From Fodinibacter sp963763015 (lineage in GTDB: Bacteria > Actinomycetota > Actinomycetes > Actinomycetales > Dermatophilaceae), in assembly GCA_963763015.1 (NCBI GenBank), contig CAVXML010000009.1, positions 186,001-250,000 on the forward strand: a stretch of 64,000 bases of DNA, written 5' to 3'. The position numbers and the translations under genes were made by a program. The notes beneath the pieces were generated by a model. That model saw nothing but the letters and a program-made list of their open reading frames with translations. It searched no databases and was not told where the DNA came from. Position 1 is the stretch's first letter. Each line of letters opens with the position of its first letter. Shown here one piece after another: positions 19,233 to 28,130 of this stretch.

Positions 19233-19295
19233 CCACGGCGGGGTTTCTGCGCCGCCACCGTGAGCGCGCACAAGCTCGAGGAAGGGCGAGCGCGG

Positions 19296-20525
19296 TCAGC
19301 CGGGGAACTGGTCGAACGCCGCGACGAGCATCGGCGCGACGATCTCGGCCTGCCACGGGCGCACGCCCTGGTCGAGCAGCGCCCGGGCGAACGCCGCCTC
19401 GTCGTGGTCGGAGGGCGGCTGCCACACCACGCGGCGCAACGGGTCCGGAGAGCACACGTTCTCCACCGGGATGACGCGCTCGGTCGCGAAGGCAGTCAGT
19501 GCGGCACGGGCGGCACCGAGCCGGTCCGCGGCCAGGGGGTTCTTCTCCGCCCAGACACGCGGCGGGGGAGGCCCGTCGGACGGCAGGGTGCGCGGGGGGA
19601 GGTCCTCCTCCGGGATCTCCATGGCGCGCCGCACGGCCTCGAGCCACTGGCGCCCGTAGCGGGCGATGGCGCGGTGACCCCGGGGAAGGTCGCCGGTCGT
19701 GAGGGGGGCGGTGCGGGCGATCTCGACGAGGGCGGCATCGGGCAGCACCCGGCCGATCGAGGTGTCGCGCTCGCGGGCGATGTCGTCCCGGGCGTACCAG
19801 AGCTCGCGGACGATGGCCACCGAGCGCCGGGAACGCAGCGCGTTCATCCCCGAGGTGCGGCGCCAGGGGTCGGTCCGCTCGGTGGGGGCCCACCGCAGCA
19901 GGGCGTCGAACTCCTGCCTCGCCCACTCCGCCTTCCCCTGCAGCGCCAGGTCGACTCCCATGAGGTTGCGCAGCTCGTCGAGCACCTCGACGTCGAGGGC
20001 GGCATACCGGAGCCACGGCTCGGGCAACGGCCGGGTCGACCAGTCGACGGCGGAGTGCTCCTTGGCCAGGCTCAGGCCCAGGTAGTGCTCGACCACCGCG
20101 GCAAGCCCCACGCGGGGCAGGCCGAGGATGCGGGCGGCCAGCTCGGTGTCGAACAGCTGGCGCGGGCGCAGCCCCACCTCCGCGAGGCATGCGAGGTCCT
20201 GCGTGGCGGCGTGCAGGATCCACTCCGCCGCGCCGATGGCCCGGTCGAGCGGTGACAGGTCCGGGCAGCTGATCGGGTCGATGAGCCAGGTCCCCGCACC
20301 GTCGCGACGGACCTGCACGAGGTAGGCGCGCTGGCCGTAGCGGTAGCCCGACGCGCGCTCCGCGTCGATGGCGACGGGGCCGCTGGCGGCCGCGACGGCC
20401 GCCGCGGCGCGCTCCAGCTCGCGCTCGGACTCCACGACGTGCGGCACGCCATCAGCGGGCTCGTCGAGCGGCACAGAGGCGGCAGCGGGCTCCTCGGGAG
20501 TACTGGCAGCGGTCTCGGAGACCAT
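19296..20525 (-). CDS. rnd: Ribonuclease D family 3'-5' exonuclease with HRDC domain
   Basis: A 409-residue DEDDy exonuclease for tRNA/rRNA 3' processing. Exo I is VAIDAERASG (about residue 51), Exo II ILHAATQDLACL, Exo III LRYAALDVEVL. The HRDC nucleic-acid-binding domain follows at about 225-300. A variable 40-residue acidic/Pro N-terminal tail precedes the domain. It lies 1 base after the DUF3000 gene, the usual actinobacterial pairing. Confidence 0.92.
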   Translation of the reverse strand: MVSETAASTPEEPAAASVPLDEPADGVPHVVESERELERAAAAVAAASGPVAIDAERASGYRYGQRAYLVQVRRDGAGTWLIDPISCPDLSPLDRAIGAAEWILHAATQDLACLAEVGLRPRQLFDTELAARILGLPRVGLAAVVEHYLGLSLAKEHSAVDWSTRPLPEPWLRYAALDVEVLDELRNLMGVDLALQGKAEWARQEFDALLRWAPTERTDPWRRTSGMNALRSRRSVAIVRELWYARDDIARERDTSIGRVLPDAALVEIARTAPLTTGDLPRGHRAIARYGRQWLEAVRRAMEIPEEDLPPRTLPSDGPPPPRVWAEKNPLAADRLGAARAALTAFATERVIPVENVCSPDPLRRVVWQPPSDHDEAAFARALLDQGVRPWQAEIVAPMLVAAFDQFPG

Positions 20526-20526
20526 C

Positions 20527-21114
20527 TCAGCGGCGAGGGCCGGGAAGGGCGACGACGCCCTCGGGCAGGGGAGGCAGGCCGGCGATCGTGCACAGCAGGT
20601 CTGCCCAGGCGAGCAGGTGCTGACCGGCCTCCGGACCGACCGGGCTCCAGGACGCTCGCACCTCCATCTCGACAGTGGCCGGCCGGTCCGCCAGGCCCGC
20701 GAAGCTCTGCGAGACGACCCGGGTCACGGTGCCCGCCTCCGCGACGTACTCCAGGCCTCGCAGCGAGAGCGCGTCGGTGAGCCAGCTCCAGCCGACCTCG
20801 CCGAGCAGGGGGTCGGTGGCGAGCTCCGGCTCGAGCTCGGCGCGCGCGAACGTCACGGCGCGCCACTGGCCGCCCCACGGCTCCGGCGCCGAGGGGTCGT
20901 GGAGGAGGACGAACCGACCCGAGGCCAGGTCGTCGTCGGTGTCGCGCGGGTCGACGACGTCGGCGGTGAGCGCGACCGCGTAGGGAGCGATGCGCTGGGG
21001 GGCAGGCACCTCGGTGAGGCGGATCTCCGGCCGCAGGCGGGCGTGGTGGAGATCCTCGAGAGCGCGCGCGAACTCGGGCGACTCCCGGCCGGTCACGGTG
21101 CGGCTGGACACCAC
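20527..21114 (-). CDS. DUF3000 family protein
   Basis: A 195-residue protein of the actinobacterial DUF3000 family (core SPEFARALEDLHHARLRPEI, then GRFVLLHDPSAPEPWGGQWR). Function unknown; soluble. Its consistent position next to rnd, as here (1-base gap), suggests co-translation but not a shared reaction. Start ATG/GTG at 21114 fits the family N terminus closely enough. Confidence 0.88.
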   Translation of the reverse strand: MVSSRTVTGRESPEFARALEDLHHARLRPEIRLTEVPAPQRIAPYAVALTADVVDPRDTDDDLASGRFVLLHDPSAPEPWGGQWRAVTFARAELEPELATDPLLGEVGWSWLTDALSLRGLEYVAEAGTVTRVVSQSFAGLADRPATVEMEVRASWSPVGPEAGQHLLAWADLLCTIAGLPPLPEGVVALPGPRR

Positions 21115-21207
21115 AGCAATGTATGCCGTGTCTCCGCGACGGGCGCGTGGGCACGCCGGAGCCGAGCCGCCGAACGGGGCCGTCGGTTGACCTCGTAGTC
21201 TCTGTCG

Positions 21208-22032
21208 GTGCTCAGCCTCCTGGCCCTGGGGTCCTCCGTCGTCTGGGGAACCTCCGACTTCTTCGCCGGCGTCGCCTCGCGTCGGCGTCCCGCCGTCGCG
21301 GTGGTCGGGTGGACCCAGGGCCTGGCGCTGCTCGTCATCTCGGTGCTGGTCGCCGTCCGCTGGGAGACGGTGGCATGGGGCGGTTGGCCGCTCTGGGCGC
21401 TGGGCGCCGGGCTGTCCGGGATGACCGGGCTCATCTGCTTCTACTCGGCACTCTCGGCCGGGACCATGGGGGTCGTCGCCCCCATCGCCGCGCTCGGCGT
21501 CATCGTGCCGGTCGCCCTCGGTGTGGCCAGCGGTGAGACGCCGTCGGCCTGGGCGTGGCTCGGGATGCTGGTCGCGATCGTCGGCGTGACCCTCGCCTCG
21601 GGTCCCGAGCTCAGCGGTGAGGTGTCCGCGCGGCCGGTGATCCTCGCCGGGTGCGCCGCCGTCGGCTTCGGTCTCGCCCTGTTCTGCCTGGACCGGGGGG
21701 CGCGCGTGTCGACCCTGCTGACGCTCTGGGGCATGCGGCTCACCTCGGTGACGATCCTCGTCGTGGTGGCCCTGCTCCTGCGCTCCGCCGGCGGGGTCAC
21801 CGCCAGGGAGCTGCCTGCGCTGCTGGCGATCGGGTGCGGGGACCTGACGGCGAACGCGCTCTTCGCCGTCGCCTCCTCGCGCGGCCAGGTGAGCGTCGCG
21901 TCAGTGCTCGGCTCGCTCTACCCGGTCGTCACCACCGTGCTGGCCAGGGTGGTCCTGAAGGAGCGGCTGCGGCGGGTGCAGCAGGTCGGCGTCGCGCTCG
22001 CCGTCGGGGGCGCAGCGGTGATCGCACTCTGA
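21208..22032 (+). CDS. DMT/EamA-family permease
   Basis: A 274-residue integral membrane protein with about ten hydrophobic segments in two EamA repeats (first ending near residue 130, second with GCGDLTANALFAVASSRGQVSVAS). Substrate unknown; the family exports metabolites or amino acids. GTG 21208 is preceded by TAGTCT (21196-21201) with 6 bases between, the leaderless arrangement seen repeatedly in this window. Followed by hemE after 46 bases. Confidence 0.86.
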   Translation: MLSLLALGSSVVWGTSDFFAGVASRRRPAVAVVGWTQGLALLVISVLVAVRWETVAWGGWPLWALGAGLSGMTGLICFYSALSAGTMGVVAPIAALGVIVPVALGVASGETPSAWAWLGMLVAIVGVTLASGPELSGEVSARPVILAGCAAVGFGLALFCLDRGARVSTLLTLWGMRLTSVTILVVVALLLRSAGGVTARELPALLAIGCGDLTANALFAVASSRGQVSVASVLGSLYPVVTTVLARVVLKERLRRVQQVGVALAVGGAAVIAL

Positions 22033-22078
22033 TGCCGGCCGCGGGCGGCATCCAACCGGGATGGGAGGATGTCGCCTC

Positions 22079-23176
22079 GTGACGACGCCCGACGCGACCA
22101 CCCCTGCTCTGGACCGGCCTCTCGGTCCCGGCGCCACTGCGCGGGCCGCGACCGCGGACTCCGTCCTGGTGCGGTCGGCCCGGAGACAGCCGGTGCCCTT
22201 CACCCCGGTGTGGTTCATGCGCCAGGCCGGGCGGTCGCTGCCCGAGTACCGCGCCGTCCGTGAGGGCGTCGGCATGCTGGACTCCTGCCGGCGCCCGGAC
22301 CTCGTCACGGAGATCACGCTCCAGCCGGTTCGTCGGCACGGCGTGGATGCCGCGATCCTCTTCTCCGACATCGTCGTGCCGCTCGCGGCCATCGGCGTCG
22401 ACGTGGACATCGTCGCCGGAGTGGGGCCGGTCATGGGGCGCCCGATCCGCACCCGGGCCGACCTGGGCCAGCTGCGCGACCTCGTGCCCGAGGACGTGCC
22501 GGACATCACCGAGTCGGTCCGGCTCCTCACCGGCGAGCTCGGGAAGACCCCGCTCATCGGCTTCGCGGGAGCGCCGTTCACCCTCGCCTCCTACCTCGTC
22601 GAGGGCGGCCCGTCGAAGAACCACGAGCACACCAAGGCGCTCATGCACGGCGACCCTCGGCTGTGGCACGACCTGTGCGCCCAGCTCGCACAGATCTCGG
22701 GCGCGTTCCTCCGGGTGCAGGCCGAGGCGGGAGCCTCCGTGGTGCAGCTGTTCGACTCGTGGGCGGGCGTCCTGAGCAGGGCCGACTACACGGCATCCGT
22801 GCAGCCGCACTCCGCGACGGCCCTGGCCGCGGTCGCCGACCTCGACGTGCCTCGGATCCACTTCGGTGTCGGAACGGGTGAGCTGCTGGCCCTCATGGGC
22901 GAAGCCGGGGCGGAGGTCGTCGGGGTCGACTACCGGGTGTCGCTGACCGACGCGCTCGCCCGCCTCGGCGACCGGTACGCCGTGCAGGGCAACCTCGACC
23001 CGGCGCTGCTCTTCGCTCCCTGGGACCCGCTCGCCCACCGGGTGCGGGAGATCCTCCACGAGGGCCGAGCGGCTCCCGGTCACGTGTTCAACCTCGGCCA
23101 CGGGGTGCTGCCCGACACCGACCCCGACGTGCTGACCCGGGTGGTCGACCTCGTGCACGAGGTCTCGACCCGCTGA
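22079..23176 (+). CDS. hemE: Uroporphyrinogen decarboxylase
   Basis: Decarboxylates uroporphyrinogen III to coproporphyrinogen III. The 365-residue protein has the family signatures PVWFMRQAGRSLPEYR (substrate-binding Arg), ILFSDIVVPLAAIG, GFAGAPFTLASYLVEGG and FNLGHGVLPDTDP. GTG 22079 is preferred because GGGAGGA (22063-22069) is a well spaced ribosome binding site; an in-frame ATG at 22061 would sit on that site. Part of the coproporphyrin-dependent haem route together with the genes at 24296 and 25741. Confidence 0.95.
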   Translation: MTTPDATTPALDRPLGPGATARAATADSVLVRSARRQPVPFTPVWFMRQAGRSLPEYRAVREGVGMLDSCRRPDLVTEITLQPVRRHGVDAAILFSDIVVPLAAIGVDVDIVAGVGPVMGRPIRTRADLGQLRDLVPEDVPDITESVRLLTGELGKTPLIGFAGAPFTLASYLVEGGPSKNHEHTKALMHGDPRLWHDLCAQLAQISGAFLRVQAEAGASVVQLFDSWAGVLSRADYTASVQPHSATALAAVADLDVPRIHFGVGTGELLALMGEAGAEVVGVDYRVSLTDALARLGDRYAVQGNLDPALLFAPWDPLAHRVREILHEGRAAPGHVFNLGHGVLPDTDPDVLTRVVDLVHEVSTR

Positions 23177-23177
23177 G

Positions 23178-24134
23178 TCAGGCAGCGGGTGGCTCCGGGC
23201 TGGCCACGACCGGGCCCGGCCGGGAGCCGCGGCGACGCAGCCACACGACGATCGGCACGAGGACGAGCGCCGCGGCGACCATGAACGGCAGGACGGCCCC
23301 CACCGCCGTCAGCAACACCGAGACCGAGGTGGTGAAGGCACTCCACCCGGCGGCCAGGCCGGCGAGGAACCCGGTGTCGTCGGCCCCTTCCTCCAGCGCT
23401 GTCTCGTCCGTGCTCAGCGAGACCTCGACGGGGGCGAGCTGGACCGAGTCCTCGAGGGCGGCCAGCTGGGCCTGCATGGCCTCGAGGTCGGCCTGGCGGC
23501 GGGACAGCTCGGCCTCCAGGCTCACGATGTCGGCGAGGCGGGTGGCCTGGCCCATGAGCGCCCGGACCCGCTCGACGCTCGCCTCCATGGTCTTCACGCG
23601 GGACTCGGTGTCGACGTACTGAGCGGTGACGTCGTCGGTGTACGTGTGGCGCGAGTGCACCTCTCCGAGCTCCGCCAACCGGTCGAGGGTCGCGTCGAGG
23701 GCCTCAGCCGGCACGGAGATGGTGATGGTGCTGAAGCCGCCCTGGTCGGGGGAGTCGGGCTCGCTCGAGATGGACTCCGAGAGGACGAGGCCACGGGCCG
23801 ACGCGGCGATCGCGCGTACCTTGCCCGCGGCCGCGTCCACGTCGGTGACGGTGAGGGCGATGTCGGCTCGGCGCGCCAGCTTCCGGTCGAGAACGGCTGG
23901 CACGACCGCGGCCTTGTCGCCGGCGGAGGGTGCGCTCGCGCCCTGCGGCGCGCGGTCGGGTGCGGCCTCGGTGCCGGCACCCTCCGCGGGCTCGCTCTGG
24001 ACGGCGCTGTCGGCCGAGCCCCCGCCGGCGTCGTCACCACCGGCACTGCAGCCGACGAGCAGCGTGAGCCCGGCGGCGAGGGAGAGGACGGCGGCGGTGC
24101 TGCGCCGGATGGATGGGCGAGCCGAGGTACGCAT
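23178..24134 (-). CDS. DUF4349 membrane-anchored lipoprotein
   Basis: A 318-residue exported protein. The N terminus is a lipoprotein signal (AAVLSLAAGLTLLVGCSAGG, lipobox LVGC), then a disordered Gly/Ser/Ala segment, a DUF4349 domain with a long coiled coil (about 150-255; VERVRALMGQATRLADIVSLE), a C-terminal transmembrane helix near 275-300 and a basic tail. Function unknown. ATG 24134 is preceded by AAGGAG. It converges on hemE with one base between, and diverges from hemG. Confidence 0.85.
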   Translation of the reverse strand: MRTSARPSIRRSTAAVLSLAAGLTLLVGCSAGGDDAGGGSADSAVQSEPAEGAGTEAAPDRAPQGASAPSAGDKAAVVPAVLDRKLARRADIALTVTDVDAAAGKVRAIAASARGLVLSESISSEPDSPDQGGFSTITISVPAEALDATLDRLAELGEVHSRHTYTDDVTAQYVDTESRVKTMEASVERVRALMGQATRLADIVSLEAELSRRQADLEAMQAQLAALEDSVQLAPVEVSLSTDETALEEGADDTGFLAGLAAGWSAFTTSVSVLLTAVGAVLPFMVAAALVLVPIVVWLRRRGSRPGPVVASPEPPAA

Positions 24135-24295
24135 GAGGACTCCTTCGTGATGACGGGCTGAGCATGAGGCGCCGCACCGCCTCCGGTGGTTCCGGGAGGC
24201 CGGTCTCGATCCGGTCACGATGCCGTCACCCGGCAGTGGCCGTCTGCAACCGGCCGGCTCCGGAGCGTCAGTGCCCGCGTGAGAGGCTTGAGGGC

Positions 24296-25744
24296 ATGCC
24301 TGCCCCGGCCGTCTCCACCCGGCCTCGCATCGTCGTCGTCGGGGGCGGCATCGCGGGCCTGGCAGGAGCCCTGGAGGTGCTCGACGCCCTGCCGTCGGCG
24401 CAGGTCACCGTCCTGGAGGCAGGTGACCGCCTGGGCGGGAAGCTGCGGCTCGAGCCGGTCGCCGGGCACCTCGTCGACGTCGGCGCCGAGTCGCTGCTCG
24501 CGGTGCGCCCCGAGGCCACCGACCTCGTCCGCCGGGTGGGTGGCGGCGACACCCTGGTCGTGCCGGCGACCACCTCGGCGTCCATCTGGTCCCGCGGCGC
24601 CCTGCGGCCCCTCCCGCGCGCCACGGTGATGGGTGTCCCCACCGACCCGGACTCCGCGCGTGGGGTCCTCACCGACGCCGAGGTCGAGCGGCTGCGGGAC
24701 GAGCGGGCCTGGCCGGGAGGGTCGGTCGTCGACGACGTCTCGGTGGCCGAGTACATCGGCACGCGCCTCGGACCGGCCGTGGTCAGCCGGCTGGTGGAGC
24801 CGCTCCTCGGCGGGGTGTACGCCGGTCACGCAGACCGGCTGTCGCTGCGCGCGACGATGCCGGCGCTCTGGGAGCGCGCGACCCGCGGTGAGAGCCTGCT
24901 GACCCCGCCAACCGGTGCCCCGGCATCCGGCACCGGTGCCGAGCCCCGGCCGGCCTTCGCCGGGCTCGTGGGGGGCGTGGGCCGGCTTCCCGACCTGGTC
25001 GCCGACGAGCTCCGGTCCCGCGGCGCGGTCCTGCGCACCGCGACCACCGTCCGGGCGCTCGAGCGGGCGGCCGACGGCTGGCGACTGGTGCTCGGGTCCG
25101 CGGCCGCGCCGGAGACCATGGATGCGGATGCCGTGCTCCTCTGCGTCCCACCCGCTCCCGCGGCCCGGTTGCTGGGTCCCCACGCCGCGACCGCCTCGGG
25201 TGTCCTCAGCCGGGTAGAGACCGCGTCCACCGCCGTGGTGACGCTCGCGGTGCAACGCGCCGGGCTCCAGCCACTGCCGGGATCGGGGTTCCTGGTGCCG
25301 CCGGTCGAGGGCCGGACGATCAAGGCGAGTACGTTCAGCGCGAAGAAGTGGGCGTGGACCGGCGGGCTCTCCGATGAGGTGGTCCACCTTCGGGCGTCGG
25401 TGGGGCGTGCGCGCGAGGAGTTCGTGCTCCAGCGGCCCGACGAGGAGCTGCTCGCCGTGTCGGTCGCCGAGGTGGGGGAGGCGCTCGGTCGCCCCCTGAC
25501 CAGGGTCCTCGACGCCCACGTCCAGCGGTGGGGTGGGGGGCTGCCGCAGTACGCCGTCGGGCACGTGGATGCCGTCGCGACCGTGCGTGCCGACGTCGCC
25601 CGGTTGCCCGGGATCGAGGTCGCCGGCGCGGCCTACGACGGCGTGGGAGTGCCCGCCGTCATCGCGTCAGCCGCCCGGGCCGCCACCGCCACGGTCCACC
25701 ACCTGACCACCGTCCCGACCCGTCGAGGAGACCGACCCGCATGA
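24296..25744 (+). CDS. hemG: Coproporphyrinogen III oxidase (HemY-type, historically protoporphyrinogen oxidase)
   Basis: FAD enzyme, in Gram-positives oxidising coproporphyrinogen III to coproporphyrin III (CgoX); older name hemG/hemY. The 482-residue protein has the GMC-like FAD motif RIVVVGGGIAGLAGALE, then LEAGDRLGGKLR, and ends with VAGAAYDGVGVPAVIASA. Length is usual. It overlaps hemQ by 4 bases (ATGA). The start at ATG 24296 puts the FAD motif at residue 11; the frame upstream is not conserved-looking. Confidence 0.93.
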   Translation: MPAPAVSTRPRIVVVGGGIAGLAGALEVLDALPSAQVTVLEAGDRLGGKLRLEPVAGHLVDVGAESLLAVRPEATDLVRRVGGGDTLVVPATTSASIWSRGALRPLPRATVMGVPTDPDSARGVLTDAEVERLRDERAWPGGSVVDDVSVAEYIGTRLGPAVVSRLVEPLLGGVYAGHADRLSLRATMPALWERATRGESLLTPPTGAPASGTGAEPRPAFAGLVGGVGRLPDLVADELRSRGAVLRTATTVRALERAADGWRLVLGSAAAPETMDADAVLLCVPPAPAARLLGPHAATASGVLSRVETASTAVVTLAVQRAGLQPLPGSGFLVPPVEGRTIKASTFSAKKWAWTGGLSDEVVHLRASVGRAREEFVLQRPDEELLAVSVAEVGEALGRPLTRVLDAHVQRWGGGLPQYAVGHVDAVATVRADVARLPGIEVAGAAYDGVGVPAVIASAARAATATVHHLTTVPTRRGDRPA

Positions 25745-26466
25745 CCGAGTCCACCCGCCCCACCGCCGGCAAGCCGGGGGCCGCCCGGATCCGCGAGATC
25801 AACGACACCATCCGCTACGCCATGTGGTCGGTGTTCGCCGTCGCGGAGCCGCTCGCCGACGAGGACCGGGGCGCGCTCGCATCCGAGGTGGAGGAGCTCT
25901 TCACCGACCTCGCGGCACGCGACGTCGTCGTCCGTGGCACCTACGACGTGGCAGGCCTGCGGGCCGATGCCGACGTCATGGTCTGGTGGCACGCCGAGAC
26001 GATCGAGGCGCTCCAGGAGGCGTACCACGCGTTCCTGCGCACCGCCTACGGCGAGCACCTCGACCCGGTGTGGTCCGTGGCGGCGCTGCACCGCCCGGCC
26101 GAGTTCAACAAGAGCCACATCCCGGCGTTCATGTCGGACGAGGACCCGCGTGGGTACGTGTGCGTCTACCCGTTCGTGAGGTCGTACGACTGGTACCTCA
26201 TCGACGACACGGAGCGGCGCGACATGCTCGTCGAGCACGGGCAGATGGCGCGGGAGTACCCCGACGTGCGAGCCAACACGATCGCGTCGTTCGCCCTGAA
26301 CGACTACGAGTGGATCCTGGCGTTCGAGGCCGACGAGCTGCACCGCATCGTCGACCTCATGCGTGAGCTGCGTGCCTCGCGCGCCCGGATGCACGTGCGC
26401 GAGGAGGTGCCCTTCTACACCGGCCCGCGGGTGCCGGTCCGCACCCTGGTGCAGCGCCAGCGCTGA
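25741..26466 (+). CDS. hemQ: Coproheme decarboxylase, chlorite-dismutase family
   Basis: Peroxide-dependent decarboxylation of coproheme III to haem b, the last step of the actinobacterial/Firmicute pathway (also called ChdC). 241 aa. The catalytic Tyr is in YPFVRSYDWYLI, and the proximal His is probably in MLVEHGQMAREYPD. RYAMWSVFAV at the N terminus is typical of the actinobacterial group. Coupled to hemG by an ATGA overlap. Confidence 0.95.
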   Translation: MTESTRPTAGKPGAARIREINDTIRYAMWSVFAVAEPLADEDRGALASEVEELFTDLAARDVVVRGTYDVAGLRADADVMVWWHAETIEALQEAYHAFLRTAYGEHLDPVWSVAALHRPAEFNKSHIPAFMSDEDPRGYVCVYPFVRSYDWYLIDDTERRDMLVEHGQMAREYPDVRANTIASFALNDYEWILAFEADELHRIVDLMRELRASRARMHVREEVPFYTGPRVPVRTLVQRQR

Positions 26467-26536
26467 GGTCAGCCCCGAGGAACGCACCGACTGGGCCGCG
26501 CCCCGCGCAGGTGCCGGACCGGTATCGCACGGCGCT

Positions 26537-26576
26537 CACCACCCATTGTCAACCGATCGGTTGACAATGGGTGGTG
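26537..26576. promoter_or_regulatory. Perfect 40-bp palindrome with operator core, upstream of ArsR operon
   Basis: The two 20-base halves (first half CACCACCCATTGTCAACCGA) are exact reverse complements with no loop. The centre is GTCAACC-GATC-GGTTGAC. It overlaps the -35 box (TTGACA 26561-26566) of the promoter for the operon at 26627. A second copy of the core is present at 26595-26612. No T-tract follows. Confidence 0.75.
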
Positions 26577-26612
26577 CCTTGGCATATCGTTGTTGTCAAC
26601 CGCACGGTTGAC
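26561..26612 (+). promoter_or_regulatory. ArsR-operon promoter and second operator
   Basis: -35 TTGACA (26561-26566), 18-base spacer, -10 TATCGT (26585-26590). GTCAACC-GCAC-GGTTGAC (26595-26612) overlaps the expected transcription start and repeats the core of the 40-bp palindrome, differing only in the 4-base centre. AAGGAG (26614-26619) is the ribosome binding site for ATG 26627. Confidence 0.7.
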
Positions 26613-26626
26613 CAAGGAGCGCCGGC

Positions 26627-27031
26627 ATGAGCGACCAGCTGTCGAAGGTGTTCGCGGCACTCGCCGACCCGACCCGGCGCGACATCGTCGCCCGGCTGTC
26701 TGCCGGCGACGCCACCGTCAACGCGATCGCCGCCCCGTACGAGGTGACCCTCCAGGCCGTCTCCAAGCACCTCAAGGTGCTGGAGGACGCCGGCCTGGTC
26801 AGCCGCAGCCGTGAGGCACAGCGCCGTCCGGTGCACCTGGAGGCGGAGGTGTTCGACCTCATGACCGCGTGGATCCAGCGGTACCAGCGCCGGGCCGAGG
26901 AACGCTTCGCGCGCCTGGACGCGGTCCTCGCCGGGCTGGACGAGCACGGTGACCCCGTGCCGCAGCACGACTCGCACGACTCGCACGGCACCGAGAGGCA
27001 CGACCAGCACACGGAAGGACAGGCATCATGA
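26627..27031 (+). CDS. ArsR-family transcriptional regulator
   Basis: A 134-residue winged-helix repressor (MSDQLSKVFAALADPTRRDI; recognition helix LQAVSKHLKVLEDAGLVS). It belongs to the SRPBCC-linked ArsR group. The last 30 residues are unusual: His/Asp/Gln-rich (PQHDSHDSHGTERHDQHTEG), which could bind metal or be disordered. It overlaps the next gene by 4 bases and most likely binds the two GTCAACC-N4-GGTTGAC sites upstream. Confidence 0.9.
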   Translation: MSDQLSKVFAALADPTRRDIVARLSAGDATVNAIAAPYEVTLQAVSKHLKVLEDAGLVSRSREAQRRPVHLEAEVFDLMTAWIQRYQRRAEERFARLDAVLAGLDEHGDPVPQHDSHDSHGTERHDQHTEGQAS

Positions 27032-27516
27032 CCACCACCCACACGCAGGCTCGCATCGAGGCCGACGAGAGGGTCCCGATGATCCACATCTACCGCGACT
27101 TCGCGGCGACCCCCGCGCAGCTGTTCCGTGCGCACACCGACCCTGAACTGTTCGCCCGCTGGGTCGGCCCGAGCGATGTCGGGGCCGACATCGACTACTG
27201 GGACGCTCGCGACGGCGGGGCCTGGCGCTACACCGCCTCGCGCGGAGACGACTTCAGCACGGGGTTCCGCGGCTGCTTCCACACGGTGAGCCCCGAGCGC
27301 ATCGTGCAGACCTTCACCTGGGAGGGGATGCCCCAGGACGTGGCCCTGGAGACCCTGACCTTCGAGGACCTCGGCGACGGGCGCACCCGTCTGCACGCCA
27401 CGAGCCTGTGCGACTCGTTCGAGGGCCGCGACCAGTGGCTCGCCAGTGGCATGGAGACCGGCGTCGACGACGGCTACGCCGCGCTCGACCGGCTGCTCGA
27501 AGCCGGCGAGCTGTGA
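27028..27516 (+). CDS. SRPBCC (AHSA1-like) ligand-binding protein
   Basis: A 162-residue START/Bet v1-like domain (IHIYRDFAATPAQLFRAHTD, WVGPSDVGADIDYWDARDGG, ERIVQTFTWEGMP). Such proteins bind hydrophobic ligands; the pairing with an ArsR regulator is widespread. Overlaps the ArsR gene (ATGA) and the next gene (GTGA). Ligand unknown. Confidence 0.87.
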   Translation: MTTTHTQARIEADERVPMIHIYRDFAATPAQLFRAHTDPELFARWVGPSDVGADIDYWDARDGGAWRYTASRGDDFSTGFRGCFHTVSPERIVQTFTWEGMPQDVALETLTFEDLGDGRTRLHATSLCDSFEGRDQWLASGMETGVDDGYAALDRLLEAGEL

Positions 27517-28130
27517 CCGGCATCCCCACCGACCCGCCCGAGCGGCATCGGGCCATCGCCGGCCGGTTCACGCAGGCCGTGCGTGCGACGACCGACTGGG
27601 ACGCACCGACACCGGTGCCGCAGTGGGCCGCCCGTGACGTCGTCGGCCACCTCGTGGAGTGGTTCCCACCGTTCCTGGCCTCGGGCAGCACGATCGTGCT
27701 GCCCGTGGGGCCGGACGTGGCCGACGACCCGGTGCTGGCCTGGCAGGCCCACACCGATGCCGTGCAGGCAGTGCTCGACGATCCGGACACCGCGGGCCGC
27801 TCGTTCTCGAACCCGCACACGGGCGACCTGCCGCTGGACCAGGCGGTCGACCGCTTCTACACGACCGACGTCTTCATGCACACCTGGGACCTCGCCCGCG
27901 CCTCGGGTCAGGACGAGGTGCTCGACCCGGGGCTGTGCGCCGAGCTGTTCGAGGGCATGCTGCCTCTCGACGAGCTGCTGCGCGCCTCGGGTCAGTACGG
28001 CCCGCGGGTGCCGGTGCCCGACGATGCGCGGCCACAGGACCGGCTGATGGCGTTCATCGGCCGCGACCCGGGATGGCGACCCGACCTCAGGCGGTCGGGG
28101 CGCCGTCCGCAGGGCGCAGGGTCAGGCTGA
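27513..28130 (+). CDS. TIGR03086/maleylpyruvate-isomerase-like metal-binding domain protein
   Basis: A 205-residue DinB/MDMPI-fold protein (FTQAVRATTDWDAPTPVPQW, VGHLVEWFPPFL, VFMHTWDLARASG). The three His that bind metal in this fold map to VVGHLVEW and FMHTWDLA. GTG 27513 overlaps the SRPBCC stop, so it is the third gene of the ArsR operon. Its 3' end overlaps the convergent msrB gene by 44 bases, in the tail RRSGRRPQGAGSG which is not conserved in character. Confidence 0.8.
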   Translation: MTGIPTDPPERHRAIAGRFTQAVRATTDWDAPTPVPQWAARDVVGHLVEWFPPFLASGSTIVLPVGPDVADDPVLAWQAHTDAVQAVLDDPDTAGRSFSNPHTGDLPLDQAVDRFYTTDVFMHTWDLARASGQDEVLDPGLCAELFEGMLPLDELLRASGQYGPRVPVPDDARPQDRLMAFIGRDPGWRPDLRRSGRRPQGAGSG

